NCBI GenBank assembly: GCA_020002185.1
Contig: CM034532.1
Location: forward strand, 30,085,619-30,149,618
From: Paraescarpia echinospica
Lineage: Eukaryota; Annelida; Polychaeta; Sabellida; Siboglinidae
DNA: 64,000 nt
Direction of reading: 5' to 3'
The translations under genes and the position numbers were made by a program. Positions within the stretch are counted from its first letter, which is position 1. Every line of letters starts with the position of its first letter. Below the pieces are notes generated by a model. That model was not told where the DNA came from. It did no database searches and saw only the letters and a program-made list of their open reading frames with translations. Of the stretch, positions 10,182 through 21,044 are shown in pieces.

Positions 10182-13026
10182 AACCTAGAAATGTTCTATC
10201 CTATGAACTTTTTTGGTTGATTTGTACTCATATGGGGTCCTAGAACAAACTCAGTTTGGTTGCCCAAACAGCAACTTTGGGCAACTCTGGTAATTTGCAT
10301 AAATAAGATAGCGACTTGTCGATATCTTGAGAAATTAATGTTAGAACCACTTGTCCTAGAATTATGTATAATACCTCTTTTAAGGGGTGTTAGGGTGCGT
10401 AGAATCCATTTCTGATGTTATTTGTTCAGTTCAAGGTCAAGATCAGATGTTGAAGGTCAAATTTGACCTCTCGGCGGACAATGGTTGGAAACTTCTACTA
10501 AATTATATTTTAGATTATTCATGCACATAAATGGATAATCTTATAATATTTGACACATTTGTTCGTGAGAAAAAACAAATCAGTCATATTTGAAACACGT
10601 AGTCACATCTGTTACATGTAGTGTATAGTGCAAATATCATTATGAACATTGGCATTCATATTTCTTTGTGAGGGAAATTCTTTCACTAAGTAATCATGTA
10701 CGAAAGTCATTGTAGGGATGTTACAACGATTGATATCCATAACTATAGATAAGAGACAGTTTTACACAATGCTATGCTATAAGCGTAAGGTTTACGCTAT
10801 CTTAGTAACTGCAGATATTGCCTAATAATCTTCTCCTTTTATCTACTCCCACTCATCATCCAGGTAATCAGGATCAGCAAGACCATCCTCAACACACTCA
10901 TGGCCTTCACCCTCCTCATCTACAACCTCATCCTCTGCATTATCATACTCAAAATCCTCCTCCTCAGCATCCTCCATCTCGACACCCTCTTCGTCTCCAG
11001 CCTGAGCCTTTTCGGTCTTTGTGTACGGATTACAGCAGCCCTCTTCGCCAGACCAGTTGTAGTATGACGTACACGAAAGGTGTTCTTTATCGCAGCCATA
11101 AACCTCACAATGCATCACATCACCCAGGTTTGGTGGACCTGGGTCACCCAGAGCAATAACAGAAGAGGGGACGCCATCACGGATCTCCCCCACGTCGGGT
11201 GGGGCTTGTTGGTCTGCCGCTTTCCACAGCATGACCTGCAGATGCATCCGCAACGCGTGCAGGAACAGGTTGGTGGATGTTGGAGGCAGAGTGTGAAGCG
11301 GGCAGACTCCATGGATATCCCCGGTGGCTGACCATACACAACGATGAAGAAGGTTTTCGCCGTCTCCATCAGATCTGCCTGCGTGCCGAACACCTCCCCC
11401 AGCACATCATCCGTCCATCATATCGCACCCGCTGAGGGCATGCATGCCAAGCACCTGCAAACACTGTGGTCCTAGGTCTGCGCCGATGGCGTTGATATCC
11501 AGCACTGTCCCATCCCACCGCTCCATCTGCACATTGCACTCCAGCTCCTCCTGATACACCGAATAGACCAGTAGGACAAACACGCCTGTGTCGTCGCTAA
11601 GTACACGGATCACGCTTTTGCGAGAGTTGGCAGCCTAAATGATATATGAGATCATGGTGATGGCCGCCTCATCATGACCAAACGCACCATCGTCACGAGT
11701 CTCCATTGTCACGTTCTCTCCTGCACTGAAGGTAGACAACACGCTCTCCGGGCTCCGCTTGTTGTTCTTACCCTTCAGGATTGCATCTCTTTTGGGCAGA
11801 GGACTGGTGATGGAGAGTTCTTAGATGATGGTAACTTCACCAGCCTGCCGTATTCTCTTGTGATCCTTGGCAGATACATATTGGTACTTGTCGAAGTACC
11901 ATCTGGATAGTGACTCAACCGACCATGGATGGATGCGATCAGATCTGAGGGACTGCCGCCGTGTAGCCACACGATACGGTAGAACAGCTACTGAACATCC
12001 ACAATGACAATTTCCGCAGCAGTTGGCGAGATCTTAAGTACACCCAGACGCTTGACCAGCCCCAATTTGTTGGCTTTGCGGAAATAACCATGCTCGTCGA
12101 TGAGCGATGGAGGTTCATAGTTGAATAGAGGCCCAAGCTCCATCTTCCGTCGCTAACCAACCATCAAGAGCCGGAAAAAAATGTTGTTGCCCTTGTCCTG
12201 CTTCTTTAGAAAATCCATCGCCTTGATGGGACTACTGATAGGATCGTAGAACCCATTGGGAAGAATGGCGATGTACTTGCTCTCCATCTTTTCTCCAAGC
12301 ACAATCGAATTAGCCACATTTGTTTCAGCAGGAAGACATTTGGGATGGTCTTGCTGATCCTGATTACCTGGATGACGAGTGGGAGTCGATAAAAGGTGAA
12401 GATTATTAGGCGATATCTGCAGTTACTAAGATAGCGTAAACCTTACGCTTATAGCATAGCATTGTGTAAAACTATCTTTTATTTATAGTTACAGATATCA
12501 ATCTTTGTAGCATCCCTACAATGACTTTCGTACATGATTATTTAATACAAGAATTTCCCTCACAAAGAAATATGAATGTTCATAATGATATTTGCACTAT
12601 ACATTATGTGTAACAAATGTTACTACGGGTTTCAAGTATGACTGATTACTGTTTTTTCTCACAAACAAATGTGTCAAATATTGTAAGATTATCCATTTAT
12701 GTGCATGAATAACCTAAAATATAATTTAGTAGAAGTTTCCATTCATTGTCCACCGAGATGTCAAATTTGACCTTCAGCATCTGATCTTGACCTTAAACTG
12801 AAAAAATAACATCAGAAATGGATTCATTGCACCACAACACCCCTTAAAAGAGGTATTATACATAATTCTGGGACAAGTGGTTCTAAAGTTATTTTTTCAA
12901 GTCGAAATCTTGGATGTATGCAAATTACCAAAGTTGCTGTTTTGGCAACCAAACTGAATTTGTTCTAGGACCCCATATGATTATAAATCAACAAAAAAGT
13001 TCATAGGATAGAACATTTCTAGGTTC
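10182..13026 (-). mobile_element. DNA element with ~700-base TIRs carrying a nuclease-like gene remnant (element 1)
   Basis: The left arm (10182 to about 10890) and right arm (about 12344-13026) are inverted copies: AACCTAGAAATGTTCTATCC at the left outer end and its reverse complement at the right. Matching features include the AACTTTTTTG region, the Ser/Asp-rich words near the inner ends, and GGTAATCAGGATCAGCAAGA versus its complement. The inner ends of the arms overlap the 3' end of a decayed minus-strand protein gene. The whole unit is about 2.85 kb. Flanking bases show no clear target duplication. Confidence 0.75.
10843..11640 (-). pseudogene. Nuclease-like transposon protein with Cys-rich C-terminus, decayed (element 1)
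   Basis: Minus-strand reading, broken by stops and frameshifts, gives DDTGVFVLLVYSVYQ, then LDINAIGADLGP and MHALSGCDM. The GCD motif in this setting is like PIN/FEN (XPG)-type nucleases. After a frame change come PPDVGEIRDGVPSSVIALGD and a Cys-rich stretch with CDKEHLSCTSYY and EEGCCNPYTK, then an acidic tail ending near 10843. The same order of motifs is seen at 39613-41657 and in part at 54300-54990, so these are copies of one mobile protein family common in invertebrate genomes. Function is inferred from motifs only. The gene is inactive as it stands. Confidence 0.6.
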
Positions 13027-14300
13027 GTGAAATGACAAAGGGACTAGACCTGTTACAGACTCGTCGTGGTCACCCGCTGGCGACCGTACATAATGTGTCA
13101 GTCGCCAAACAGATCAACTAAGGAACAAACAAAATTAATTGCAATTAATGAGGTAAAACCCCAAATGTTCTGTAACCACACCAGAATTTTCCTTAGAAGG
13201 TTACATGTTATTCTTTAAAAATGTAGGGATAACAAAGGTAGAGATATTATAATATACATGTTAAATTCCCTACATGCAGAACATATAAACCTGGTCACAA
13301 CTTTTAAAGAATGTTTTTTTATTTATAGAAATCAAACAAATAAAAACAAACTTATTTTTGGATGCATCTACAGAAGCGATGGGGGATCTGAACAAAATAA
13401 CGTAGAACATCTAAATATGATTAGATCAATATCACAACTTAAATACTTTCACATCGTAATTATAGGAGACTTCAACCTCCCACTCCCAGACATAAATTGG
13501 AATCATTGGCCGACAAAATAAAATAACCCCAACAACTTAAACTTTAATTTTGTGGAATGCCTTAGAGACACCTTCATGGTTCAACACGTCAAACCCCACC
13601 AGAGGTCGAGGCACAACTACTACAAACCAGTTAGATCTGATTCTATCTAATGACGAAGATAATGTAGGAGAACTAGAGGACCTTAGCTCTCCGGGCAAAA
13701 GTGACCATTGTGTAATCAAATTCAGTATTGTGTGCAACTTTATAACAAGTAACTATATTAAGAAAAGGAAGCTGTATAACGTGGCAAACTATGACCCAAT
13801 GAGGATAGAATGTTCAAATATTAACTGGGAAGATAAATTTAAAGACTAAGAATAATGTTAACGATCAATGGGAAATATTCAAAACAGTACTAAACTCATT
13901 AGAAGACAAATATGTACTTCAAAAAGTAGTTCCAAATAATAGAAAGGGAAACTTCCCCCTGGATGCTAATACTTATACAAGAAAACTAATTAGACGTAAA
14001 ATAGATTATGGACAAGATATATGGAAACAAGGGATGGGACAAAACATCTAGAGTATTGTAAATGCAGAAATAAAATGCGAGTTCTAACCAGAAAGGAACT
14101 CCGAAAGGAGTTTGAACGAATCTTAGACCAAAAGAAACCAGTCTTTTAGAAATATTATAAATCAAAAACTACAATTAAACAAGGAATTGGGGAACTGAAC
14201 ATAGACCACACAAACCCAAAATCTCAAGCAACAAATGAAGATGGAGAAAAAGCAAATATTCTTGCTGACTACTTCTCCAGTGTATTCACCAAAGAACAGA

Positions 14301-14640
14301 AAGTAAAAGTAAAGTAAAGGTAAGTTCTTATATAGCGCAGTATCCAGTCCTCAGGACTGCTCAAAGCACTTTACACTTTACTCCTTGGCAGACCTGTTCA
14401 ATCGAACACCATCTCAACTGCTCTGGGAAGCATTCAGCCATGCTGCAATTAATGCGCAGACTATTCGTACACAAATATCCTTCACTGTCCATAGCAGGTA
14501 CTCATTCATATAGCTGAGTGAACTGAAGCAATGTAGATCAAACGAACTTGCCCAAGGTTCGACACCGCCGCACAGGATTCGAACCCGCATTCTCTCAGGC
14601 GAGAGTCTGGAGCTCTTATCGCTGTGCTACTGCGCTCCAC
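14301..14640 (-). mobile_element. tRNA-derived SINE (family 1), full length
   Basis: Read on the minus strand, the head has an A-box-like GTAGCACAGCGATAAGAG and a perfect B-box-like GGGTTCGAATCC. The body follows, and the 3' end is CTGCGCTATATAAGAACTTACC with a TTTAC-type tail. The six-base word AACAGA occurs on both sides (14295-14300 and 14641-14646), a plausible target-site duplication. Other copies or pieces are at 25904, 30203, 31447, 37600 and 52360. Confidence 0.75.
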
Positions 14641-15000
14641 AACAGACAGGGCCCATACCAGCCAAAATTTCCAAAAAGCCTTTGACACCATTCCACATAA
14701 AAGACTAATTAGTAAATTATAAAGCTTCAACATTTCAGAAGAACTGATTAACTGAATAGAATCATTCATCACAGGTAGAAAACAAAAAAGTTTCAGTAAA
14801 TGGAGATGAGTCTAGCTGGAAAAGAGTAATATCAGCGATACCCCAGGGTTCCGTCCTAGGACCCCTACTTTTTGTTCTATTATTATATTAATGATCTCCC
14901 AGATCTAACAAATTCAAATACATTTCTATTTGCAGTTGACATAAAGATATTTAGAACCATAACAAATAAAGATGAACAGGACATTCTACAACATGATGCC

Positions 15001-18000
15001 TCTTGTGTCGCGCCTCTATGTGGCTGCACCAAAACAAGCTCGTGGATATTTTACATTTTTACCTGTTTTTAACCGTGGAACAGCAGTACAATTTTAGAGT
15101 TGTTTTTATGAATGTCTCAGGTCGAAGGTGGACTGCGCCATTTTAACAAGTACTTAATGACATTTTAGCATTTTTGTAATGTATATGCAATGCGTACCAG
15201 TATAGTGAACTGCACCTGTGTCACAACACTGTAGCCGATTGACCAGGCGTGACGACAACAAGAACAATGCACTGCCACAGCATGATCACATACAATAGAC
15301 TGGGTCTACTGCGAATTGGACGTTCTATTGTTACTGGATGCTACCTTTCAATAGATGCTTGTGTGGCACCACTAAGACAACTAGAACGTGTAAACAATCG
15401 GCGGACTCGCAAGGGGTGTAGGGCAGGGAGGTCAAAGCAAAGACCCATTCCTGTACTGATTACTCCTCGCTTCCCATCATCGGTCATCGTGAGATGTGAA
15501 ACCTACACATCGAATTTGATTCGACTCGACAGTGTATGTGACATACCATCTGTACGCCAAGTTTGTTTCTGCGTGTTGAATGCCAGATCGGTGTGTGACA
15601 CGAAGCAAGCGGGGAAAGCGACCGTGATATGTGACCTCATTGAGGACAATGATCTAGATATACTCGCCATCACAGAGACGTGGTTGAGTGCTGATGACTC
15701 CGTTTCTACTGGTTGCATCACACCTGCTGGTTACCAACTACGACATGTCCCGAGAACGTACAGCACCGGTGGTGGTGTTGCAGTCGTCTACAAGTCTGGC
15801 TTCACAACGCGACATCTCGAGATGCCAAAATCAAATACATTTGAATCGATGTGTCTACAACTCAGCAATGATACTCAATCTGTTCGTCTTCTTGTCGTCT
15901 ATCGGCCCCCGCCAAACTCCAAGAATGGCTTTACAACTGCGGAATTTCTCCTAGAATTTGGTGATTTGTTGGACACCATGTCGATGTATACGTCAAACAT
16001 GCTGATCGCAGGTGATTTTAACTTCCACATGGACAATACATCAGACAATGACACTAAGAGCTTTCAAAACATTCTAAATGCAGCAGATCTTACTCAGCAC
16101 GTGGAAGTCCCGACGCATGTTGCCGGACATACCATTGACCTGCTTATAACGCGCTCATCTGATACGTTTCTGAACAATATACGAACAGACATCCCACACA
16201 TGTCAGACCACTCGGCAATTCATTGCACACTACAACTCGTGAAACCACCAAACGTCCGGGTAACGACGATGAGTCGAAACTATCGACAGATCAATACCAC
16301 TGCGATATGTGATGAAATCCGTTCGTTGCTACTGTCAAATCATCTGTCTGATGACATGAACCATGCTGTTGACATGTACAATGAAACCATTGCGGCTATC
16401 ATTGACAAGCAAGCACCGTTAAAGAACCGCACAGTGATTGTACGACCACACACGCCGTGGTATAATGATGGCATACGATCGCAAAAATGTGTTAGACGAC
16501 AACTGGAAAGAACATGGAGAAAATCTGGACTGGAGTCTGACAGGCTTGCCTACTGCCTCCAGCGCCAGCTCGTCTCTTCGTCTGTGCACCGTGCAAAACT
16601 TGAATACCACACGAATCAAATTGCTGATGCATCTGGTGACCAGAAGCAGCTGTTCAAGATTGTTGCCAAGCTCCTACACACTGATAATGGCACACCACTA
16701 CCGCCATGTGACTCGTCTGACACACTGGCAATGCGGTTCTCGGATTTCTTCTCAGAAAAGATCTCGAAAATTCGGTCTGAACTGAATCAGAATGTCATCA
16801 TTGTAAATGCCTCTGCTGAGGATGCACAGCAGACATGTCTGCTGACTGCATTTGAGCCAGCCACTGAGGCTGAAATTGGAATGTTGTTGAAGTCATCGCC
16901 AGTGAAATCTTGTGAACTTGATCCCATTCCGACATGGCTTCTTAGAGACTGTGCGCACGATGTTGTACCTGTGCTCATGACAATTGTTAACCTGTCTCTG
17001 AGAACGGGGGTAATGCCTTCACACTTGAAGGAAGCGCACATCAGGCCAGTACTCAAGAAACCGAATCTAGACAAAACTGTCTTGAATAACTACCGACCCG
17101 TGTCAAATCTACCCTATCTATCGAAGACAATAGAACGTGTCGTTGCTGCGAGATTGTCAGCTCACATGTCAGAGCACAATCTCTGTGAGCCCTATCAGTC
17201 AGCGTACAAGCCGAATCACAGCGTTGAGACGGCCCTTGTCTGTGTGCAGAATCACATCCTGCACGCAATGGACAATCAGAATGTTGTCATCATGGTTCTC
17301 CTGGATCTATCGGCTGCGTTTGACACCGTCGACCATGAAGTGATGTTGCATAGACTCTCACATGATATCGGAGTGGTCCAAGATGCACTGGACTGGTTTA
17401 AGTCATACCTGAGAGACAGAGTCCAGTCAGTCCACATTCATGCTACATCGCCTGCTCGTCCTCTGGTATACGGGGTACCACAAGGCTCCGTGCTGGGTCC
17501 TCAGCTGTTCTCCATCTATGTAGCACCAGTTGCTAAGATTATTCGCAAGTACAATTTGATGTGTCATTTCTACGCGGATGATACTCAAATCTACATTCCA
17601 GTGAAACCCCACCAAGAGAACATTGCTGCGGCTGTCGTCCGTATTGAAGAATGTGTAGCGGAGATCAGGACGTGGATGATGACAAACTTTTTAAAGTTGA
17701 ATGACTCAAAGACAGAAGTCATCGTGTTCGGCTCTGCGCAACAACTAAGAAAAATTGAGCTGCGCACACTATGCATTGGAGACTGTTTGGTCACTGTAAC
17801 TCAGAATGTACGGAATCTTGGTGTACAGTTCGATGCCGAGATGAAGATGGAGACGCACGTGACTGCGGTCTGTAAATCTGCAATTTTCCATCTCCGAAAT
17901 ATTGCAAGAATAAGACGTTATCTAACACCTGCAGCGACAGAACAAGTCATACATGCGTTTGTTACCAGCAGACTTGACGTTGGCAATGCATTACTCCACC

Positions 18001-18482
18001 GACTGCCTGTGAAACAACTAGAACGGTTGCAGAGAGTACAGAACTGGGCGGCTCGCCTTGTCGACGGCGCCAGGAAGTTCTGTCATGTCACACCTCTATT
18101 GATCAAGCTGCACTGGCTGCCAATAGCAGTTAGAGTAGAGTATAAGATACTTCTACTCACGCACCGAGCACTGACTGGCTGTGCACCACAGTATATCACC
18201 AAATGTGTGACCCGACGTCAGCCAACTCGATTGTTGCGCTCCAGTGAACACAATCATCTATGTGTACCACGTGCAACGCGTCGCTGGGGTGATAGATCCT
18301 TTTGCGTGGCAGCCCCAACACTATGGAACTTGCTGCCGCAAAAGCTGACTGCAACAACAATGACAAACACTGATTTTAAATCAAACCTTAAGACTTACCT
18401 GTTTTCCCGAACATTCTGTAAGGCGCCGTGAGCAACGATTGTTGGAACGGCGCAATATAAATGTCACGATTTGATTTGATTT
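15001..18482 (+). mobile_element. L2/CR1-type LINE, apparently near full length
   Basis: The element has about 250 bases of 5' sequence, one long ORF (15249-18431), and a short 3' end finishing ATGTCACGATTTGATTTGAT, a typical short-repeat LINE tail. It sits inside the older LINE at 13200-18680: reading of the older protein stops at 15000 and resumes at about 18483. A 5'-truncated copy of the same family, sharing the 3' terminal sequence, is at 61998-62225 on the minus strand. The 5' end is placed where the older LINE stops. Confidence 0.8.
15249..18431 (+). CDS. LINE ORF2-type protein: APE endonuclease plus reverse transcriptase
   Basis: A single open frame of 1060 codons encodes the enzyme for target-primed reverse transcription. 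An N-terminal basic region of about 100 residues precedes an apurinic-type endonuclease: LNARSV near residue 108, ITETWLS near 140, AGDFNFH near 254, SDHSAIH near 319. The reverse transcriptase follows: NNYRPVSNLP near 615, DLSAAFDTVDH near 687, GVPQGSVLGP at 742, and the active site YADDTQ at 775. The C-terminal part has the LQRVQNWAARLV and PTLWNLLP motifs usual in L2/CR1-group elements. No RNase H domain and no separate ORF1 were seen. The absence of stops implies recent activity. The first ATG is used as start, but non-canonical initiation is possible. Confidence 0.9.
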   Translation: MTTTRTMHCHSMITYNRLGLLRIGRSIVTGCYLSIDACVAPLRQLERVNNRRTRKGCRAGRSKQRPIPVLITPRFPSSVIVRCETYTSNLIRLDSVCDIPSVRQVCFCVLNARSVCDTKQAGKATVICDLIEDNDLDILAITETWLSADDSVSTGCITPAGYQLRHVPRTYSTGGGVAVVYKSGFTTRHLEMPKSNTFESMCLQLSNDTQSVRLLVVYRPPPNSKNGFTTAEFLLEFGDLLDTMSMYTSNMLIAGDFNFHMDNTSDNDTKSFQNILNAADLTQHVEVPTHVAGHTIDLLITRSSDTFLNNIRTDIPHMSDHSAIHCTLQLVKPPNVRVTTMSRNYRQINTTAICDEIRSLLLSNHLSDDMNHAVDMYNETIAAIIDKQAPLKNRTVIVRPHTPWYNDGIRSQKCVRRQLERTWRKSGLESDRLAYCLQRQLVSSSVHRAKLEYHTNQIADASGDQKQLFKIVAKLLHTDNGTPLPPCDSSDTLAMRFSDFFSEKISKIRSELNQNVIIVNASAEDAQQTCLLTAFEPATEAEIGMLLKSSPVKSCELDPIPTWLLRDCAHDVVPVLMTIVNLSLRTGVMPSHLKEAHIRPVLKKPNLDKTVLNNYRPVSNLPYLSKTIERVVAARLSAHMSEHNLCEPYQSAYKPNHSVETALVCVQNHILHAMDNQNVVIMVLLDLSAAFDTVDHEVMLHRLSHDIGVVQDALDWFKSYLRDRVQSVHIHATSPARPLVYGVPQGSVLGPQLFSIYVAPVAKIIRKYNLMCHFYADDTQIYIPVKPHQENIAAAVVRIEECVAEIRTWMMTNFLKLNDSKTEVIVFGSAQQLRKIELRTLCIGDCLVTVTQNVRNLGVQFDAEMKMETHVTAVCKSAIFHLRNIARIRRYLTPAATEQVIHAFVTSRLDVGNALLHRLPVKQLERLQRVQNWAARLVDGARKFCHVTPLLIKLHWLPIAVRVEYKILLLTHRALTGCAPQYITKCVTRRQPTRLLRSSEHNHLCVPRATRRWGDRSFCVAAPTLWNLLPQKLTATTMTNTDFKSNLKTYLFSRTFCKAP

Positions 18483-18680
18483 AAGCATCCTTGAACAATG
18501 GAGCGACAAGTGGTTATTAAAATACCATCCCGATAAATGTATACACATGGAAATTGGAAAACAATATAGGACAACAAATATGTTAAACACGCTCTTGTCA
18601 CCACAGATAAACAAAAATATTTAGGAGTAATTGGTCGATTCCCACGAAACGTTGACAAACACGTTCCAGGGCTATTTAAT

Positions 18681-19426
18681 ACTCATTTAATATACTAGTT
18701 GGAAGGCTGGAATGATGCTGTATGCATGAGTCTTCATTGGGGCTTTCTGGGGTACCCTACTTTTGTATATGTACCATGGAATCTCTGAGTACTGTCCCCA
18801 ATAAAAGGGTAATTTCAGCTCTTTGTTAAATATATGCCATCAGTACTTTAATTATATATATAACGCATTGTATTATTCGAACAACATATGCAAGGTACAC
18901 AGTTAATGTTTGGCTATGAAGGTCGATGTATTAGGCATCATTGATCAAAAAATAAAAACTTAGGTCAAAACCCTGATTTCTCCTGATTATTTTCATGTTG
19001 GGGAAATTTTCTGAAACCATCCGTCTGCAGTCATTCATACAGGAAAATGCAGTAAAACAGTTCATTAAATAACAATGATAAGAATGATTGAGAAACACAT
19101 ATGGACACTCACAGTAATAGTTTTATACTCGGGTTTGTACGTAAACAAAGTTTAAGTAAATATATATAAAAAATAAAATTTAAAAAAATACTGTATTCTA
19201 CTGAAACCGTACATATGCATGAAACCATACGCCTCCGACACTTTCTTAGCCCACATCTCAAAAGTTTTACAAAGTATACGAAGTAACGTCGGCGCTTGGC
19301 ATCTGGAACCTTTATACAATAAATTTAAATACTTACATCATGACCTTTTGACAGTTAATACACAATACACATTATAAGAGGAGGTACATGAAACTGTACG
19401 TCTCCGGCTTTTTCTTAATTAGAATA
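18681..19426. other. Unassigned AT-rich sequence
   Basis: No gene or element could be defined. Two similar phrases with CATATGCATGAAACCATACGC / CATGAAACTGTACGTC (about 19210 and 19387) suggest a small degenerate repeat. Confidence 0.35.
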
Positions 19427-19514
19427 TTCATAAAAATCTGAAGAAACATTTGTAAAAGATATCGATATTGTAACTCCTTATCACTTATTTGTCTCACATT
19501 ATGCAAATAAATTT
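19427..19514. repeat. Dispersed 88-base repeat next to the right duplication copy
   Basis: CATAAAAATCTGAAGAAACA and the following 65 or so bases recur at 25232-25320 with few changes (AAAGATATCGATATTGTAAC versus AAAGATATCAGTATTGTAAC, then TTATCACTTATTTGTCTCA). It lies exactly at the left edge of the right duplication copy. Confidence 0.65.
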
Positions 19515-21044
19515 GTTTTCTTACATCCATTTGCATAACTGACCGATCCACTTAAAGTAGGGCACAAAGGATAGTCCCTCATTGTGTGGGTGACATAGTC
19601 ACACCTCACCAATGTTGACTAGCCTTTGACAGAGTGAGTACTTGACCTCTACACTTAATCTATCATAAAAGCTTAATTGATGGCAGTCAAGACACTTGAG
19701 AAGTTGAGTTTTTATTGTTTGCAATAAAGACAAAGAACATCAGTAAAATATTTCATGACAAGTTTTTTTCAGAAACACTCGTTTGAAGTATGCACACAAT
19801 ACATGCTCCGTCACCTGCTCGGCCATGTGCGACCAGTCATGGCCAGCCATGTATGAGCTTCCATTCCCAATGCAGTAGATAATGTGTAGATAATGTTTAT
19901 TTCCTGCAACCCACTTTGTTATTTTTTATAACTGGGTGTTGTACATCCTTCTGGTATAAAATAATAAATAGTTAGAATAAATAGTTAAATAATATTTTTA
20001 AATCAGTCAATAATTATTCTGTCTTGAACTCCTGATAATAAAAAAAAAAAATGCACAGTTTTAAGCGTAAGAAAAATCCAATGTTCAACTGTTTGTGATG
20101 CTGAAAGCCATGACCAAGCATTCATTTACAATATTTATAAAACTATTTCACTGAATGATGATAATGTTGTCATTGAATCACTATCCATAATAGAGAACTA
20201 CCAACAATGGACCTTTGTTCACAATGTTGTCTGTTACACATGTGTATTTCAAAGCTTTCACTGCCTGTACAGGGACCACATTTTCTGTACGGCTCAGCAA
20301 CAGCATTAAACTGCTATGTAGTATGTATATTTGTACAGGTTTCTGTGACTTTTACATAGATCTATACATTTCATCAGTGTTCAGTGGTTTCCTGTAACAG
20401 CTTCATTGTAGAATAAAAGGGGTTGGGTGATAACAAACACTCATCTCCCACCTGTTTTGAGGGTCAACAAATAAAACTAAAAATTCACATTTTTTTAGAC
20501 CAACCTCCCATCTATGTATCTAGAACCAATTTCCCACCAATATACTCCCACCTTACACTTCCTGTTAACCCCTCCCAATACCTGCAATGTCAACTAAGTC
20601 CGGCACGGCAGACAGCAATGAAGACTTTTCTACCAAATGTTAATTATCTTGTGTACAACATATTTTTTTATATTTTCAAGAATATCTCTTAAAATATTGC
20701 TGGTTACAGACACTACAGACTGGAGTTAAACGAAGAAAGACTTACAAAGTTCTATGTCTGAACATGTTTACATCAATCAGCAATCATATCGGACAATATT
20801 TGATGTCTTGAGTACAAGCACTCAGACTTTTCTGATAATGTCAAATGTTGATATATAACTTGAGACTGTGGAGAGATCTTGAATGGTTGGTGCTAACAGC
20901 CAAAAGTGGGAGAATGATAGAGGATTGCGACAGACGACTCAATGAGAGAGCAAAACAGATTAATTGATGTTCTAGTTCTTTCCAGCACTCGGCAACGTTC
21001 TATTGAATGACCAGTTGATACCCATTGTGGTTAGAATATTATGG

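Larger units (their letters stand above)
13200..18680 (+). mobile_element. Old CR1-like LINE, decayed and split by two insertions
   Basis: Three blocks form one degenerate element in the plus direction. The endonuclease part is at about 13200-14300 (CIYRSDGGSEQNNVE, IVIIGDFNLPLPDINW, and downstream LDLILSND and SDHCVIKF). The reverse-transcriptase part is at about 14645-15000 (IPQGSVLGPLLF, then INDLPDLTNSNTFLF with a damaged active site). The continuation is at about 18483-18680 (LEQWSDKWLLKYHPDKCIHM). A SINE (14301-14640) and an intact LINE (15001-18482) interrupt it. Much of the RT domain is deleted around the SINE. Confidence 0.75.

Noticed and set aside
14570..14640. tRNA gene on the minus strand
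   Set aside because: The B box is good, but the sequence continues into a SINE body with a TTTAC tail and recurs elsewhere.
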